From positions 1-56,411 of the forward strand of contig DAISIL010000017.1 in assembly GCA_036822015.1 (NCBI GenBank): a stretch of DNA of 56,411 nucleotides, in the 5' to 3' direction. The position numbers were made by a program, and so were the translations under genes. The notes beneath the pieces are model-generated. The model had not been told where the DNA came from. It ran no database searches and saw only the letters and a list, made by a program, of their open reading frames with translations. Shown here one piece after another: positions 16,878-25,684 of this stretch; the stretch's first letter is position 1, and every line of letters starts with the position of its first letter. This DNA is from DAISIL01 sp036822015. Lineage in GTDB: Bacteria; Bacteroidota; Bacteroidia; Cytophagales; Bernardetiaceae.

Positions 16878-19793
16878 ATGATGATGAAGAAAAACTATGT
16901 TTTTCGCTTATGGCTCTTTGCCTTATTGCTCTTTGGGGCAGGAGAGTTGTCCGCCCAATCGTTTACGATCTCTGGTTCCGTGATGGATAAAGCCAGCAAC
17001 GAACCGATCATCGGCGCTTCTTTGGTCTTGAAGGGAACCACCAAAGGCACGGTTACCGATATGGAGGGCAAGTTTACACTCCAACTCGATCAGGCAGGGA
17101 TACTTGTGGTTTCTTTTGCGGGCTACAAAGGCAAGGAAATAAGCGTGGATGCCAATAGTGGTCTGTTGAGCATTACGCTTAATGAGGACGTACTCAACCT
17201 GGACGAAGTTGTCGTAACGGGCTTAGCTTCATCGGTTAAGCGCAGCAACCTGGCCAACTCCGTCGCTACCGTTTCGGCTCAAGAACTCGTCGGGACAACC
17301 ACCCAATCTACCCTCGATGGTGCGCTCTACGGCAAACTAACCGGCGTGGACATCACGCAGGCCTCCGGTGCGCCCGGGGGTGGTATCGCCATGCGCCTGC
17401 GGGGCATTTCCTCGATCACGGGCAACAACCAGCCACTTTTTATCGTCGATGGGGTCTATATCAGCAATGCCTCCATCCCCTCGGGTTCNNNNNNNNNNGG
17501 TTCTCGCTTTGCTTCGGGTGCCAATGCCGCCAACGAAGAGAACTCCTCCAACCGCATCGCTGACCTGGATCCCAACGACATCGAATCCATCGAAGTCCTC
17601 AAGGGTGCCTCAGCAGCGGCCATTTACGGTACGCGCGCCAACGCTGGTGTGGTCATCATCACGACCAAACGCGGCAAAGCCGGCGGCACAAAGATCAGTT
17701 TTAGCCAAGATTTGGGCTTCAATACGATCATCCGCAAGGTAGGCCGGCGTAGCTACACCGAGGATCAAGTACGGGATGCCTTTGGCGATGCCGAAGCAGA
17801 AAAATTTCGGCAGGCCGTAGCCACAGGGCGTTTGTTCAACTACGAAGACGAACTCTACGGCGAACAGGGTTTTATCACCGAATCGCGCTTGAGCGTAACG
17901 GGTGGCAACGACAAGACCCGCTTTTACATCGGCGGTTCGTTGCGCGATGAGGATGGCATCATCAAAAACACGGGCTTTACCCGCCGCTCTTTGCGCACTA
18001 ACATCGACCACAAGGTATCCGATCGCCTCACGATCAGGAGCAGCAGCAACTACGTCAATTCGGATGCCGCCCGCAGCTTTACGGGCAACGAAAACGACGG
18101 TGGACTAAGCTACGGCTATAATCTGGCCTTCACCCGCGACTGGGTGGATCTGTTCCCCGATGCCTTTGGCAACTACCCAGATAACCCCAACGCCGCCGGA
18201 AACATGCTACTCGTCCGAGACATCGCCCGCAACGACGAAACCAACAACCGATTCATTCAAGGTTTCGGGGCTGATTTTGTGCTACTTTCCAACGAAAAAA
18301 CCATGCTCCAGCTGCGCTTTAATGGTGGGCTGGACTATCTCCTGAGTGAGACCAATGTCTATGTACCCGAGTTTCATCAAGCCCAGCGCGGCGGACAAAA
18401 CGGCTTCATTGCCCTGGGCAAAAACGAAGTGTTCAACCTCAACTACCAGAGTTTTGCCGTCTGGGACAACTACATCAATGACGGACAAATCTTGTTGAGT
18501 ACCCAGGCAGGTGTCTCGTACCTGAACTTCAAACGCGATTTTGTCCAGACCCGTACCACCCAGCTCATCCCAGGACAAACGAACGCCACCCAGGGTGGGG
18601 CCCAACAGGTTGTCCAGACGACGGGCAGCGAAGAAGAGTTCGGTATTATTTTCCAGCAGGAATTTAACTACGACGACAAAATCATCGCAACAGCGGGTTT
18701 GCGCCTGGATAAGTCCTCCCTCAACGGCGACCCCAACAAGTACTTCGCCTTCCCCAAAGCCTCTCTGGCAGCCAACATCGCCAACTTTGATTTTTGGAGC
18801 ATCCCGGCTATCAACCAATTCAAGTTGCGGGCCGCCTACGGCGAGACGGGCAGCAGTGCGCAGTTTGGCTCCCTCTTCACGACGCTCAACGTAACGGGCA
18901 TCGACGGCAACTCCGGTACAGTCATCAACAACGCCCAGGGCAACGCACGCCTCGAACCCGAGACCTCCCGTGAGCTAGAAATTGGTACGGATGTGTCGTT
19001 TTTGGATGGTAAGTTTGGCGTAGAGTTGAGCTACTACAACCGCAAGGTACTTAACTTGCTCTTTGAGCGAGCTACGCCTACCTCCTCGGGCTTCTCGTCG
19101 CAGTTCTCCAACGATGCTGATTTGGTCAATCGTGGCATAGAAGTAGCCCTGCGCGGGCGGTTCATCGAGTCCCCCAACTTTGTCTGGACATCCACGACCA
19201 ACTTTTGGTTCAACCGCAATGAAGTAAGTCGCCTCGGTGTACCGCCTTTTGCTGCACCTGGTACGGCCTTTGGCTTGAGCCTCGGCACTTATTTTATCGA
19301 AGAGGGTCAGCCCATTACGCAGTTTAAGGGCGTAGGGGAGGAAGGCCCCGTAACGGTAGGCGATGCCCAGGCGGATTTTCAGGTGTCGTTCTTCAACCAG
19401 ATCAACTTTTTGAAAAACTTTGATTTTTCATTCCTCCTGCACTGGAAACAAGGCGGCGACAACCTCAACCTGACGCGCCTCCTGACCGACATCGGCGGCA
19501 CCACACCCCGAGACATTGAGCCGCTGGCCAACCCCCAGTACTTCATCGAAGATGCCTCCTATGTTCGTCTCCGTGAAATCGCCCTGTACTACAACCTGCC
19601 CAAGCCTGATTTTATGCGCATCACGGGATGGAAAGTAGGCGTATCGGCCCGTAACCTCTTCACGATCACGGATTACACCAGCTACGACCCCGAAACCTCC
19701 ACCAAAGGCACCCAGGGACTCTCGACCGCCGTAGAGGTAACGCCTTTCCCTTCGGCTAAGCAATTTTATTTTCACTTCAAAGTGGATTTCTAA
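16878..19793 (+). CDS. SusC/RagA TonB-linked outer membrane protein
   Basis: A protein of about 971 residues from the ATG at 16878 (ATGs at 16881 and 16884 also possible); a TTG further upstream is not credible. A signal peptide (MMMKKNYVFRLWLFALLLFG...LSAQS) leads to a carboxypeptidase-D-like repeat domain with the ISGSVMDKASNEPIIGAS start. The TonB plug follows (LRGISSITGNNQPLFIVDGVYI, then IESIEVLKGASAAAIYGTRANAGVVIITTKRG), then a large beta barrel ending in Phe. SusC proteins form the barrel of a nutrient importer capped by SusD. The sequence has ten N bases at 17489-17498; the frame holds on both sides. The imported nutrient cannot be told because no degrading enzyme is next to the pair. 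Confidence 0.95.
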   Translation: MMMKKNYVFRLWLFALLLFGAGELSAQSFTISGSVMDKASNEPIIGASLVLKGTTKGTVTDMEGKFTLQLDQAGILVVSFAGYKGKEISVDANSGLLSITLNEDVLNLDEVVVTGLASSVKRSNLANSVATVSAQELVGTTTQSTLDGALYGKLTGVDITQASGAPGGGIAMRLRGISSITGNNQPLFIVDGVYISNASIPSGXXXXGSRFASGANAANEENSSNRIADLDPNDIESIEVLKGASAAAIYGTRANAGVVIITTKRGKAGGTKISFSQDLGFNTIIRKVGRRSYTEDQVRDAFGDAEAEKFRQAVATGRLFNYEDELYGEQGFITESRLSVTGGNDKTRFYIGGSLRDEDGIIKNTGFTRRSLRTNIDHKVSDRLTIRSSSNYVNSDAARSFTGNENDGGLSYGYNLAFTRDWVDLFPDAFGNYPDNPNAAGNMLLVRDIARNDETNNRFIQGFGADFVLLSNEKTMLQLRFNGGLDYLLSETNVYVPEFHQAQRGGQNGFIALGKNEVFNLNYQSFAVWDNYINDGQILLSTQAGVSYLNFKRDFVQTRTTQLIPGQTNATQGGAQQVVQTTGSEEEFGIIFQQEFNYDDKIIATAGLRLDKSSLNGDPNKYFAFPKASLAANIANFDFWSIPAINQFKLRAAYGETGSSAQFGSLFTTLNVTGIDGNSGTVINNAQGNARLEPETSRELEIGTDVSFLDGKFGVELSYYNRKVLNLLFERATPTSSGFSSQFSNDADLVNRGIEVALRGRFIESPNFVWTSTTNFWFNRNEVSRLGVPPFAAPGTAFGLSLGTYFIEEGQPITQFKGVGEEGPVTVGDAQADFQVSFFNQINFLKNFDFSFLLHWKQGGDNLNLTRLLTDIGGTTPRDIEPLANPQYFIEDASYVRLREIALYYNLPKPDFMRITGWKVGVSARNLFTITDYTSYDPETSTKGTQGLSTAVEVTPFPSAKQFYFHFKVDF
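17489..17498. other. Assembly gap of ten N bases
   Basis: Ten undetermined bases inside the plug domain of the SusC gene. The reading frame is the same on both sides if the gap is exactly ten bases, but its true length may differ. Confidence 0.99.
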
Positions 19794-19820
19794 CCAAACA
19801 AAAAACAACAACAAGAGACC

Positions 19821-21158
19821 ATGAAAAATATACATCTCGTTTTTCTCCTTTTGGCACTTGCCCTGGCAGGCTGCCAAATTGATGAACAAGTAGATCCCAA
19901 CCGCCCATCGCTCAATAGCGTCCTTTCTAATGCCTCAAGGGCCGAGCTAAACAATCTCGTCATCGGCATACAAGCCGAGATGCGCTCTGGATTAGGTACT
20001 TATGCTGCCTCTACCGGAACCATAGCCCGAGAGTTGTATCTCTTCAATGCCGACCCCCGCAACCTCCAAGACCTGGTAGGCCTCGACGGGCGACAGCTAG
20101 ACAACAACACCTTTTATCTGACCAACATCTACAACCCGCGTTATCGCGTCATCAAAAACTGTAATATCCTTTTTGAGGCACTCGATAACTCCGCTGCCGT
20201 CTCCGAAGCCGAAAAGCAGGGCTACCGAGGCTTTGCCAACACCATGAAAGCCCATGAGCTGCTCCTGGTACTCAATCTTTTGGATGAAAACGGCATCCGT
20301 GTATCCGTCGCTGACCCCGATAACCTTGGTTCCTTCGTCTCCAAATCCGAAGCCCTTACCGAAATCGCACGCCTCCTCGAAGAGGGCAATACCCAGCTGG
20401 GAGCTGCCAGTGATGCCTTTGGCTTTCCGCTTTCGTCGGGGTTTGCTGGCTTTGATACGCCGGCTACTTTTCGGCGGTTCAACCGCGCTTTGGCTGCTCG
20501 TGTAGCCCTCTACCGAGAAGACTGGTCTGGGGCTTTGGCTTTGCTCAATGCGTCCTTTTTTGCCCTAAACGGGGATATGTCGTTGGGGCCGAAGCATGTC
20601 TTTTCTACGGCTGGACAAGACCAACTCAATCCAGTTTTTAGGATTCCCGACCAAAACGGCGATCAGATCATCGTCAATAACGCCCACATCACGGGCGCCG
20701 AAACAGGAGATTTGCGCATCAGCGGCAAGACCGCCCCACGCCTCAATCCCACCGGACAGGGGGGCTTCAATGGTACGCACGAGTCGCGCTTGTATGCCAA
20801 CGCCGTCGCGCCCATCAGCATTATCCGCAACGAAGAGCTACACCTGATCTACGCCGAAGCCAATATCCAGTTGGGTAACTTTGCCGCCGCGCTCACGGGG
20901 CTAAACGCCGTCCGTACCAGTGCTGGGCTTAATGCCTACTCGGGCCCGCAAAACCGCGAAGCACTCATCGATCAGATGCTCCAAGAACGACGCTACTCCC
21001 TCTTCTCCGAAGGACACCGAATGATTGATCTGCGCCGCTACGGCCGCCTCAATGCCGAAAACGTCCCCGTAGATCCGAACCTGAATCCCGATACTGGGCA
21101 AACGCGCTCCCAAACGGTCTTCTTGCGGTTTCCGATTCCGCTAGCTGAAAACCCCTAA
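19821..21158 (+). CDS. SusD/RagB family lipoprotein
   Basis: A 445-residue surface lipoprotein with lipobox LAGC (Cys18). The alpha-helical TPR-like organisation of SusD is suggested by the NCNILFEAL, GYRGFANTMKAHELLLVLNLLD and LIYAEANIQLGNFAAALTGLNAVR segments, and by the C-terminal LLQERRYSLFSEGHRMIDLRRYG motif (LQERR-type) typical of RagB/SusD. It would cap the SusC barrel 27 bases upstream and bind the nutrient. The pair ends at a strong terminator, so it is a two-gene operon without glycosidases or peptidases. Confidence 0.94.
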   Translation: MKNIHLVFLLLALALAGCQIDEQVDPNRPSLNSVLSNASRAELNNLVIGIQAEMRSGLGTYAASTGTIARELYLFNADPRNLQDLVGLDGRQLDNNTFYLTNIYNPRYRVIKNCNILFEALDNSAAVSEAEKQGYRGFANTMKAHELLLVLNLLDENGIRVSVADPDNLGSFVSKSEALTEIARLLEEGNTQLGAASDAFGFPLSSGFAGFDTPATFRRFNRALAARVALYREDWSGALALLNASFFALNGDMSLGPKHVFSTAGQDQLNPVFRIPDQNGDQIIVNNAHITGAETGDLRISGKTAPRLNPTGQGGFNGTHESRLYANAVAPISIIRNEELHLIYAEANIQLGNFAAALTGLNAVRTSAGLNAYSGPQNREALIDQMLQERRYSLFSEGHRMIDLRRYGRLNAENVPVDPNLNPDTGQTRSQTVFLRFPIPLAENP

Positions 21159-21160
21159 CA

Positions 21161-21200
21161 AAAAAAAACGCTTGCATCTTTCGATGCAAGCGTTTTTTTT
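21161..21200. terminator. Rho-independent terminator, bidirectional
   Basis: Perfect arms CGCTTGCATC and GATGCAAGCG with a TTTC loop, flanked by an A tract before and a T tract after. It can stop transcription of SusD (plus) and the S41 protease (minus), which converge here. Confidence 0.92.
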
Positions 21201-21205
21201 TGTTT

Positions 21206-22867
21206 TTACTTTTCGAGGATTCGATTAAATTTTTGTGGATCAGCAAACACCGCCAGTGCCTGCCTGATGTCTGGATCATCGTCGAAGGAGGCCTCCGTAG
21301 CTCCTCGGGCTAGGTAGTATCGGGTTGCAATTTCGCGCTCTAGCTCCTCTCGTATCTGTGCCTGGAAGTCTTTGAGATCGCGCTCTTTGTCATGGGAGAC
21401 GGCTTTTTTGAGTGCGGCTACCTGCGCCTGTATGGCTGTCCATGAGCCTTCATCTTTGGCCGATGCTTCGATCTCTTCCAGAGCAATTTCTACCGATGTT
21501 GTGTAGTTGTAATCCTGACCCTTTACCCAACGGAGAAAGTCCTCGTATTGGGTATCCGAGAGCTTAAATGCCCGAGGCTCGGAAATGTTTTCGTTTTTGG
21601 CGGCAAAGAGATTGGCGTATTCAAAGATAAGTCCCTTTTGAAGAAGGCTTTGCAAGATGGGCGGATAGTCCTCGTCTGTGGTTTCGATGTCGGGTTTGAT
21701 GCCGCCGCCATCATAGACGATGCGTCCGTTTTTGGTCTTGAAGGCCACACGCAGCGAGTCGGGTACTTTGGTGAGGTTGCCGTCTTCGTCGCGATGGGCG
21801 TAGTCAATCGCCTGGATGCAGCGTCCACTGGGGATGTAGTATTTGGCAACGGTTACTTTGAGTTGGGCATTGAAGGAGAGCGGCCGGGTGGCTTGTACGA
21901 GTCCCTTCCCGAAGCTATTTTCACCGATCACGATACCGCGATCATAGTCCTGGATAGCTCCGGCGACGATCTCGGAAGCCGAGGCACTGCTGCCACTAAT
22001 CAAGACAATAAGCGGGATTTCTTCATCTACCGAAGGGTTGAGGGCGTGATAGGTTTTGTTCCAATCTTCGACCTTTCCGCGTGTACTGACGATCTCTTTT
22101 CCTTTCGGGAGAAAAATATTGCTAATATTGATTGCCTCGAAGAGCAGCCCGCCGGGATTTCCGCGCAGGTCTAGGATGATTTTTTTGGCTCCCTTAGATT
22201 TGAGATCAAGGAGGGCGTTTTTGACCTCTTTGCTGGCGTTATTGGTGAAGTCCGTTAGGCGGATCATGCCTACCTCCTCGTTAATCATGCCCGAGTAGGT
22301 AACGTTGTTGATGTGGATTTTTTCGCGTTTGAGCTTAGCTACAAAGGGTTTGTCTTTGCCTACGCGCTGAATGGTGAGGCTGACCTCTGTACCGGATTGT
22401 CCTTTGAGGAGTTGAGAGACTTCTTCGGTGTTTTTATCTTCGAGGCTTACGCCATCAACGGCCAGAATCTGATCGCCAATTTTGAGGCCCGCTTTGTGTG
22501 CCGGAAAGCCCTCAAAGGGCATCGTAATCAGGATACGCCCGTCCTGGTTGTTGATGCCCGCTCCTATGCCACCGTACTCGCCCGTGGTCATGGTACGGTA
22601 GTCTTCGATACGGTCTTCGGGGATGTAGTTGGTGTAGGGATCGAGGGAGCGCAACATGGCTTCTATGCCTTGATTGATAACCGTTGTGGGGTTGAGATCA
22701 TCGACGTAATAAGCATTGACCTCCTGGTATAGTGTCGCAAAAATATCTAAGTTTTTGGCTATCTCGAAGTAGTTTTCGTGGTGCTTAAACGAACTCAAAC
22801 CCAACAAAAACACCAGGGACAAACCCACAAGTAAAGCAATTTTGGTCTTTGATTTTATCAATCTCAT
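21206..22867 (-). CDS. S41 C-terminal processing protease
   Basis: A 553-residue CtpA/Prc-type serine protease. An N-terminal helix (residues 10-26) is a signal or membrane anchor, so the enzyme is probably periplasmic. A PDZ domain spans about 95-180, with the substrate-binding YGGIGAGI segment at its start. The catalytic Ser296 is in SGSSASASE and the Lys321 in FGKGLVQ; their 25-residue spacing equals that of E. coli Prc. The C-terminal 150 residues are helical and charged. It cleaves periplasmic or outer-membrane protein C-termini. It stands alone, between two plus-strand transcription units. Confidence 0.95.
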   Translation of the reverse strand: MRLIKSKTKIALLVGLSLVFLLGLSSFKHHENYFEIAKNLDIFATLYQEVNAYYVDDLNPTTVINQGIEAMLRSLDPYTNYIPEDRIEDYRTMTTGEYGGIGAGINNQDGRILITMPFEGFPAHKAGLKIGDQILAVDGVSLEDKNTEEVSQLLKGQSGTEVSLTIQRVGKDKPFVAKLKREKIHINNVTYSGMINEEVGMIRLTDFTNNASKEVKNALLDLKSKGAKKIILDLRGNPGGLLFEAINISNIFLPKGKEIVSTRGKVEDWNKTYHALNPSVDEEIPLIVLISGSSASASEIVAGAIQDYDRGIVIGENSFGKGLVQATRPLSFNAQLKVTVAKYYIPSGRCIQAIDYAHRDEDGNLTKVPDSLRVAFKTKNGRIVYDGGGIKPDIETTDEDYPPILQSLLQKGLIFEYANLFAAKNENISEPRAFKLSDTQYEDFLRWVKGQDYNYTTSVEIALEEIEASAKDEGSWTAIQAQVAALKKAVSHDKERDLKDFQAQIREELEREIATRYYLARGATEASFDDDPDIRQALAVFADPQKFNRILEK

Positions 22868-22952
22868 AAGGGGATGCGCTTAGAATCTGGAAAAACAAAC
22901 CATGAAAGCTAAGCAATAGACAAAAACCATGCAAATAAGAGCAGTATAAAAT

Positions 22953-22983
22953 TTTGGAATTTGTGCGTAAAGTCTTAATTTTG
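22953..22983 (+). promoter_or_regulatory. Bacteroidota promoter (TTTG, 19 bases, TAATTTTG)
   Basis: A textbook Bacteroidota promoter: -33 TTTG at 22953-22956, a 19-base spacer, and -7 TAATTTTG at 22976-22983. It lies 47 bases before the lipoprotein ATG at 23031. Confidence 0.75.
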
Positions 22984-23030
22984 TGGACGACTTAGTTTTT
23001 TTCTTTTTTTGTTCAACGAATCCATATTAT

Positions 23031-23681
23031 ATGCCTTTGTTCTCTGTCCGCCTTTTGTGTTTGTGTCTAGTGGCTGCCTTGCAAGTATCGTGTATGCGCA
23101 ATAGCCCCAATGACTTACCCAAACTCAAAAAGCGTTTTCAAGCACAAATTACATCGTTTGAGCAACAAAAAGAGCAAGCCAACAAGCGTGTAGCCGGTGG
23201 TTTGGAGGAACTTACGGCTCTCCAGAAAGCCATCGAAGATGCCCGACAAGTCGATAAGGAGTTCAATCGGGTGTATGGCAAATGGGAACAAATCGACAAA
23301 AAAGTACAGCAACTTTACCGCGAGTACGAAGAACTCAAGCAGCGGGCCGATGATCTCTTTGCGGCCATCGAAAAACAAATCGGCGAACTCAAAGATGCCC
23401 AAAACAAAAACGATCTCCGAGAAGCTCTCCGCCGCAACCGCAACGAATACAACAAAACCCTGGCCAACACCGCCGCCGCCATCGACAAACTCCGCGGCCT
23501 GCACAACGAAGCCATCGACATCATCAAAGCCCTAGAAGCCGCCGTGGCCATCGGGCAGATTGCCGAAATCAACGAAGGACTCAAAAGCATCCAGGATCGT
23601 GTGGGACTAATTATGCAAGAACTCAACACGACCATCGAGGAGAGCAAAAACCTTTACAACAACCGCATGGGGCAGGCCTAA
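23031..23681 (+). CDS. Coiled-coil lipoprotein of unknown function
   Basis: A 216-residue protein starting at the ATG at 23031; a GTG 48 bases upstream falls on the promoter and is rejected. The signal peptide ends in a lipobox-like LQVSC (Cys21). The rest is almost wholly charged helix with heptad character (KLKKRFQAQITSFEQQKEQ..., and YREYEELKQRADDLFAAIEK), so it probably forms long coiled coils in the envelope. No catalytic motif is seen. It resembles no family I can name. It lies upstream of the ECF sigma gene, but with a separate promoter between them. Confidence 0.75.
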   Translation: MPLFSVRLLCLCLVAALQVSCMRNSPNDLPKLKKRFQAQITSFEQQKEQANKRVAGGLEELTALQKAIEDARQVDKEFNRVYGKWEQIDKKVQQLYREYEELKQRADDLFAAIEKQIGELKDAQNKNDLREALRRNRNEYNKTLANTAAAIDKLRGLHNEAIDIIKALEAAVAIGQIAEINEGLKSIQDRVGLIMQELNTTIEESKNLYNNRMGQA

Positions 23682-23703
23682 GGGCTACCAGGTGGGTACG
23701 AAT

Positions 23704-23734
23704 TTTGACAGTCAGGGAGACAAGGCTACTTTTT
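23704..23734 (+). promoter_or_regulatory. Probable promoter of the ECF sigma operon
   Basis: TTTG at 23704-23707 and TACTTTTT at 23727-23734 are 19 bases apart. The -7 box differs from TAnnTTTG at its last base only. It lies about 78 bases before the sigma-factor ATG. Confidence 0.5.
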
Positions 23735-23811
23735 TGTACGACATTCCAACGATTTTACCTTCAAAGGGGTCTTTTCTACAGTAGGTAGAATTGCCCGTAG
23801 TCATCTTATCT

Positions 23812-24372
23812 ATGCGGTCATACCTCAAAAGTTCGGATCAAGAGTTGATTGTGGCTTGTCAGGCACAAGAGCGACGCGCACAGCGCGTGCTATATGAGCG
23901 TTACTCCGCTAAACTGTATGCGGTGTGTTTGCGCTACGCCAAAGCAACCCACGATGCCGATGATATTTTGCAGAAGTCTTTCCTCAAAATATTTGATTGC
24001 ATCGACCAACTCACGGATACGGCAGCACTCGAAGGCTGGATGCGAAAAATCGTCATCAATACCGCCCTCAAAGAGTACCGCCGGCGTTTGGATCAGATGC
24101 CCAAAGAAGACATCACGGACACCAACTACCACACCACAACGGATCTGACCGTGAGCAGTTTCTCTTACCAAGAACTGCTGGAGATGATCCAACGCTTGCC
24201 CGAGCAATGTCGAATCGTTTTTAACCTTTTCGCCATCGAAGGATACAAGCACCGCGAAATCGCCGAAATGTTGGAGGTATCCGAAGGAACATCCAAATCA
24301 CAGTTCTTTCGCGCCCGAAACCTTTTACAAGAAATGATTGCCGAAGAAGAAGCACGTTATGCGCAACGATGA
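23812..24372 (+). CDS. ECF-type RNA polymerase sigma factor
   Basis: A 186-residue sigma70-family factor from the ATG at 23812 (MRSYLKSSDQ); a TTG 21 bases upstream is less likely. Region 2 covers about residues 20-90, with the DADDILQKSFLKIF motif (region 2.2/2.3), and region 4 about 118-170 with the helix-turn-helix HREIAEMLEVSEGTSKSQFFRAR. The length and lack of a region 3 mark it as extracytoplasmic-function type. It overlaps the next gene, a membrane protein and likely its anti-sigma factor, by 14 bases. It would switch on an envelope-stress or surface-related regulon. Confidence 0.92.
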   Translation: MRSYLKSSDQELIVACQAQERRAQRVLYERYSAKLYAVCLRYAKATHDADDILQKSFLKIFDCIDQLTDTAALEGWMRKIVINTALKEYRRRLDQMPKEDITDTNYHTTTDLTVSSFSYQELLEMIQRLPEQCRIVFNLFAIEGYKHREIAEMLEVSEGTSKSQFFRARNLLQEMIAEEEARYAQR

Positions 24373-25684
24373 TAAAAACCTTCAAGACCACCTGCGATCC
24401 ATCCGAGAGCAGGAAATAAAGCCACCGCACGGGGAGCAGCTCTGGAACAAAGTAGCGCAGCAACTCGAAATGGGACAGGCTTTTGGTCTGGTTTTGTCGG
24501 AGGCGCACGTAAAGCCCCCTACACACGTTTGGAGAAACATCAATGCCGCGCTCAATGCCAAGCAAAAACGCCGCCCGGTAGCTTTTTGGTACACCACCGC
24601 AGCCGCTCTTCTGTTGCTGGTTGCGCTAGGGGGATGGTTTGGGCAGACGATCATCAGCCCACAACCACAAACGCCGTTTCTGAACACCGAAACCGCACCC
24701 AAAAAAGAACAACACACCTCGCCGCAGCAGCCCGAAGCATCCATAACAGAAACAGACCAGCAAAACAAGCAGACAAGCAAGACCGAAAGCACCAATGCCC
24801 AACGCCCCATCGGCGGTAATAAAACAGCGGAAGAAAAAATTGTCTTGGAAGAAGAAACAACAGGTGATGGTGCTGTTGTGGATATTGTTCGCTTAGATGC
24901 CCCTGCTTTGCTTCAACCGCTGGCTTACCAAAACATTGGCGCAGCAGGTGAGGTCTTGCGCCTGGTTGCCCTCCCACAAAGTCAGGTAGCCAACGAATCC
25001 GCTACGGGTCATCAGCCGCGCTGGTGGGTAGGGGTTTTGGGTGGTACTGGTGTGTTTGTGCCTGCTTATGCGGGGTCTTTTGCCGAGCGGTCTATTGCCG
25101 TTCGTCCGGCCGATGGTGATGACCTCCGCCAAGCACTCACCGGGCGTGTACGCGGCACTACCACGGAGTATGCCCTTGCCGTTGGTTATGCCCTCCACAA
25201 CCGATGGCATCTCCAAACAGGGCTGCGTTATGTGCAGACGCAATACAGCATCGAGACAAACTTTCACCGTAGTTTTCGCCCTGACTTACAGAGCAATAAC
25301 ATTCAACGCTTTGATTACGTCGATCACCTGACGCACACCCAAAGCTGGATTTCTGTGCCTGTCCTGATGGGCTACCAAGCCAGTCAGGGACGCATCCAAA
25401 CCCTCATCCAGGCGGGCATCAGCACCGATTGGAACTTACGCGATACGCACAAGAGCGCGGAGACCCACGCGGGCTACAGCTACACGCTCGGTGAGCGACG
25501 CGGGATGTCTGCCAATGCTCTGGTTGGGCTGCAACTGCGCTATGCCCTCCTACCCAACCAACGCCTGGGTATCATCGTGGATGGCTTGTATGAACGCGCT
25601 TTGTCATCGCAACTTCTTGCTAGTGATGTGAGCCAGCATCCCGAGCGTTATCAGCTTCGCTTAGGTGTCGCCTGGGGGTTTTGA
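24359..25684 (+). CDS. Probable anti-sigma factor fused to an outer-membrane beta-barrel domain
   Basis: A 441-residue protein overlapping the sigma gene by 14 bases (ATG at 24359). Residues 1-75 are hydrophilic and contain two similar motifs (KPPHGEQLWNKVAQQLE at 21-37 and VKPPTHVWRNINAALNAK at 52-69). A strong transmembrane helix lies at about 76-98. Then come a Thr/Gln/Pro-rich stretch (100-165) and a C-terminal half with beta-barrel-like repeats (LAVGYALHNRWHLQTGLRYVQTQ, YALLPNQRLGIIVDGLYERAL, ending in F). The N-terminus is taken as the cytoplasmic sigma-binding part by position; no zinc anti-sigma motif is seen. Its 3' end overlaps the convergent flippase gene by 24 bases. Confidence 0.7.
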   Translation: MRNDDKNLQDHLRSIREQEIKPPHGEQLWNKVAQQLEMGQAFGLVLSEAHVKPPTHVWRNINAALNAKQKRRPVAFWYTTAAALLLLVALGGWFGQTIISPQPQTPFLNTETAPKKEQHTSPQQPEASITETDQQNKQTSKTESTNAQRPIGGNKTAEEKIVLEEETTGDGAVVDIVRLDAPALLQPLAYQNIGAAGEVLRLVALPQSQVANESATGHQPRWWVGVLGGTGVFVPAYAGSFAERSIAVRPADGDDLRQALTGRVRGTTTEYALAVGYALHNRWHLQTGLRYVQTQYSIETNFHRSFRPDLQSNNIQRFDYVDHLTHTQSWISVPVLMGYQASQGRIQTLIQAGISTDWNLRDTHKSAETHAGYSYTLGERRGMSANALVGLQLRYALLPNQRLGIIVDGLYERALSSQLLASDVSQHPERYQLRLGVAWGF

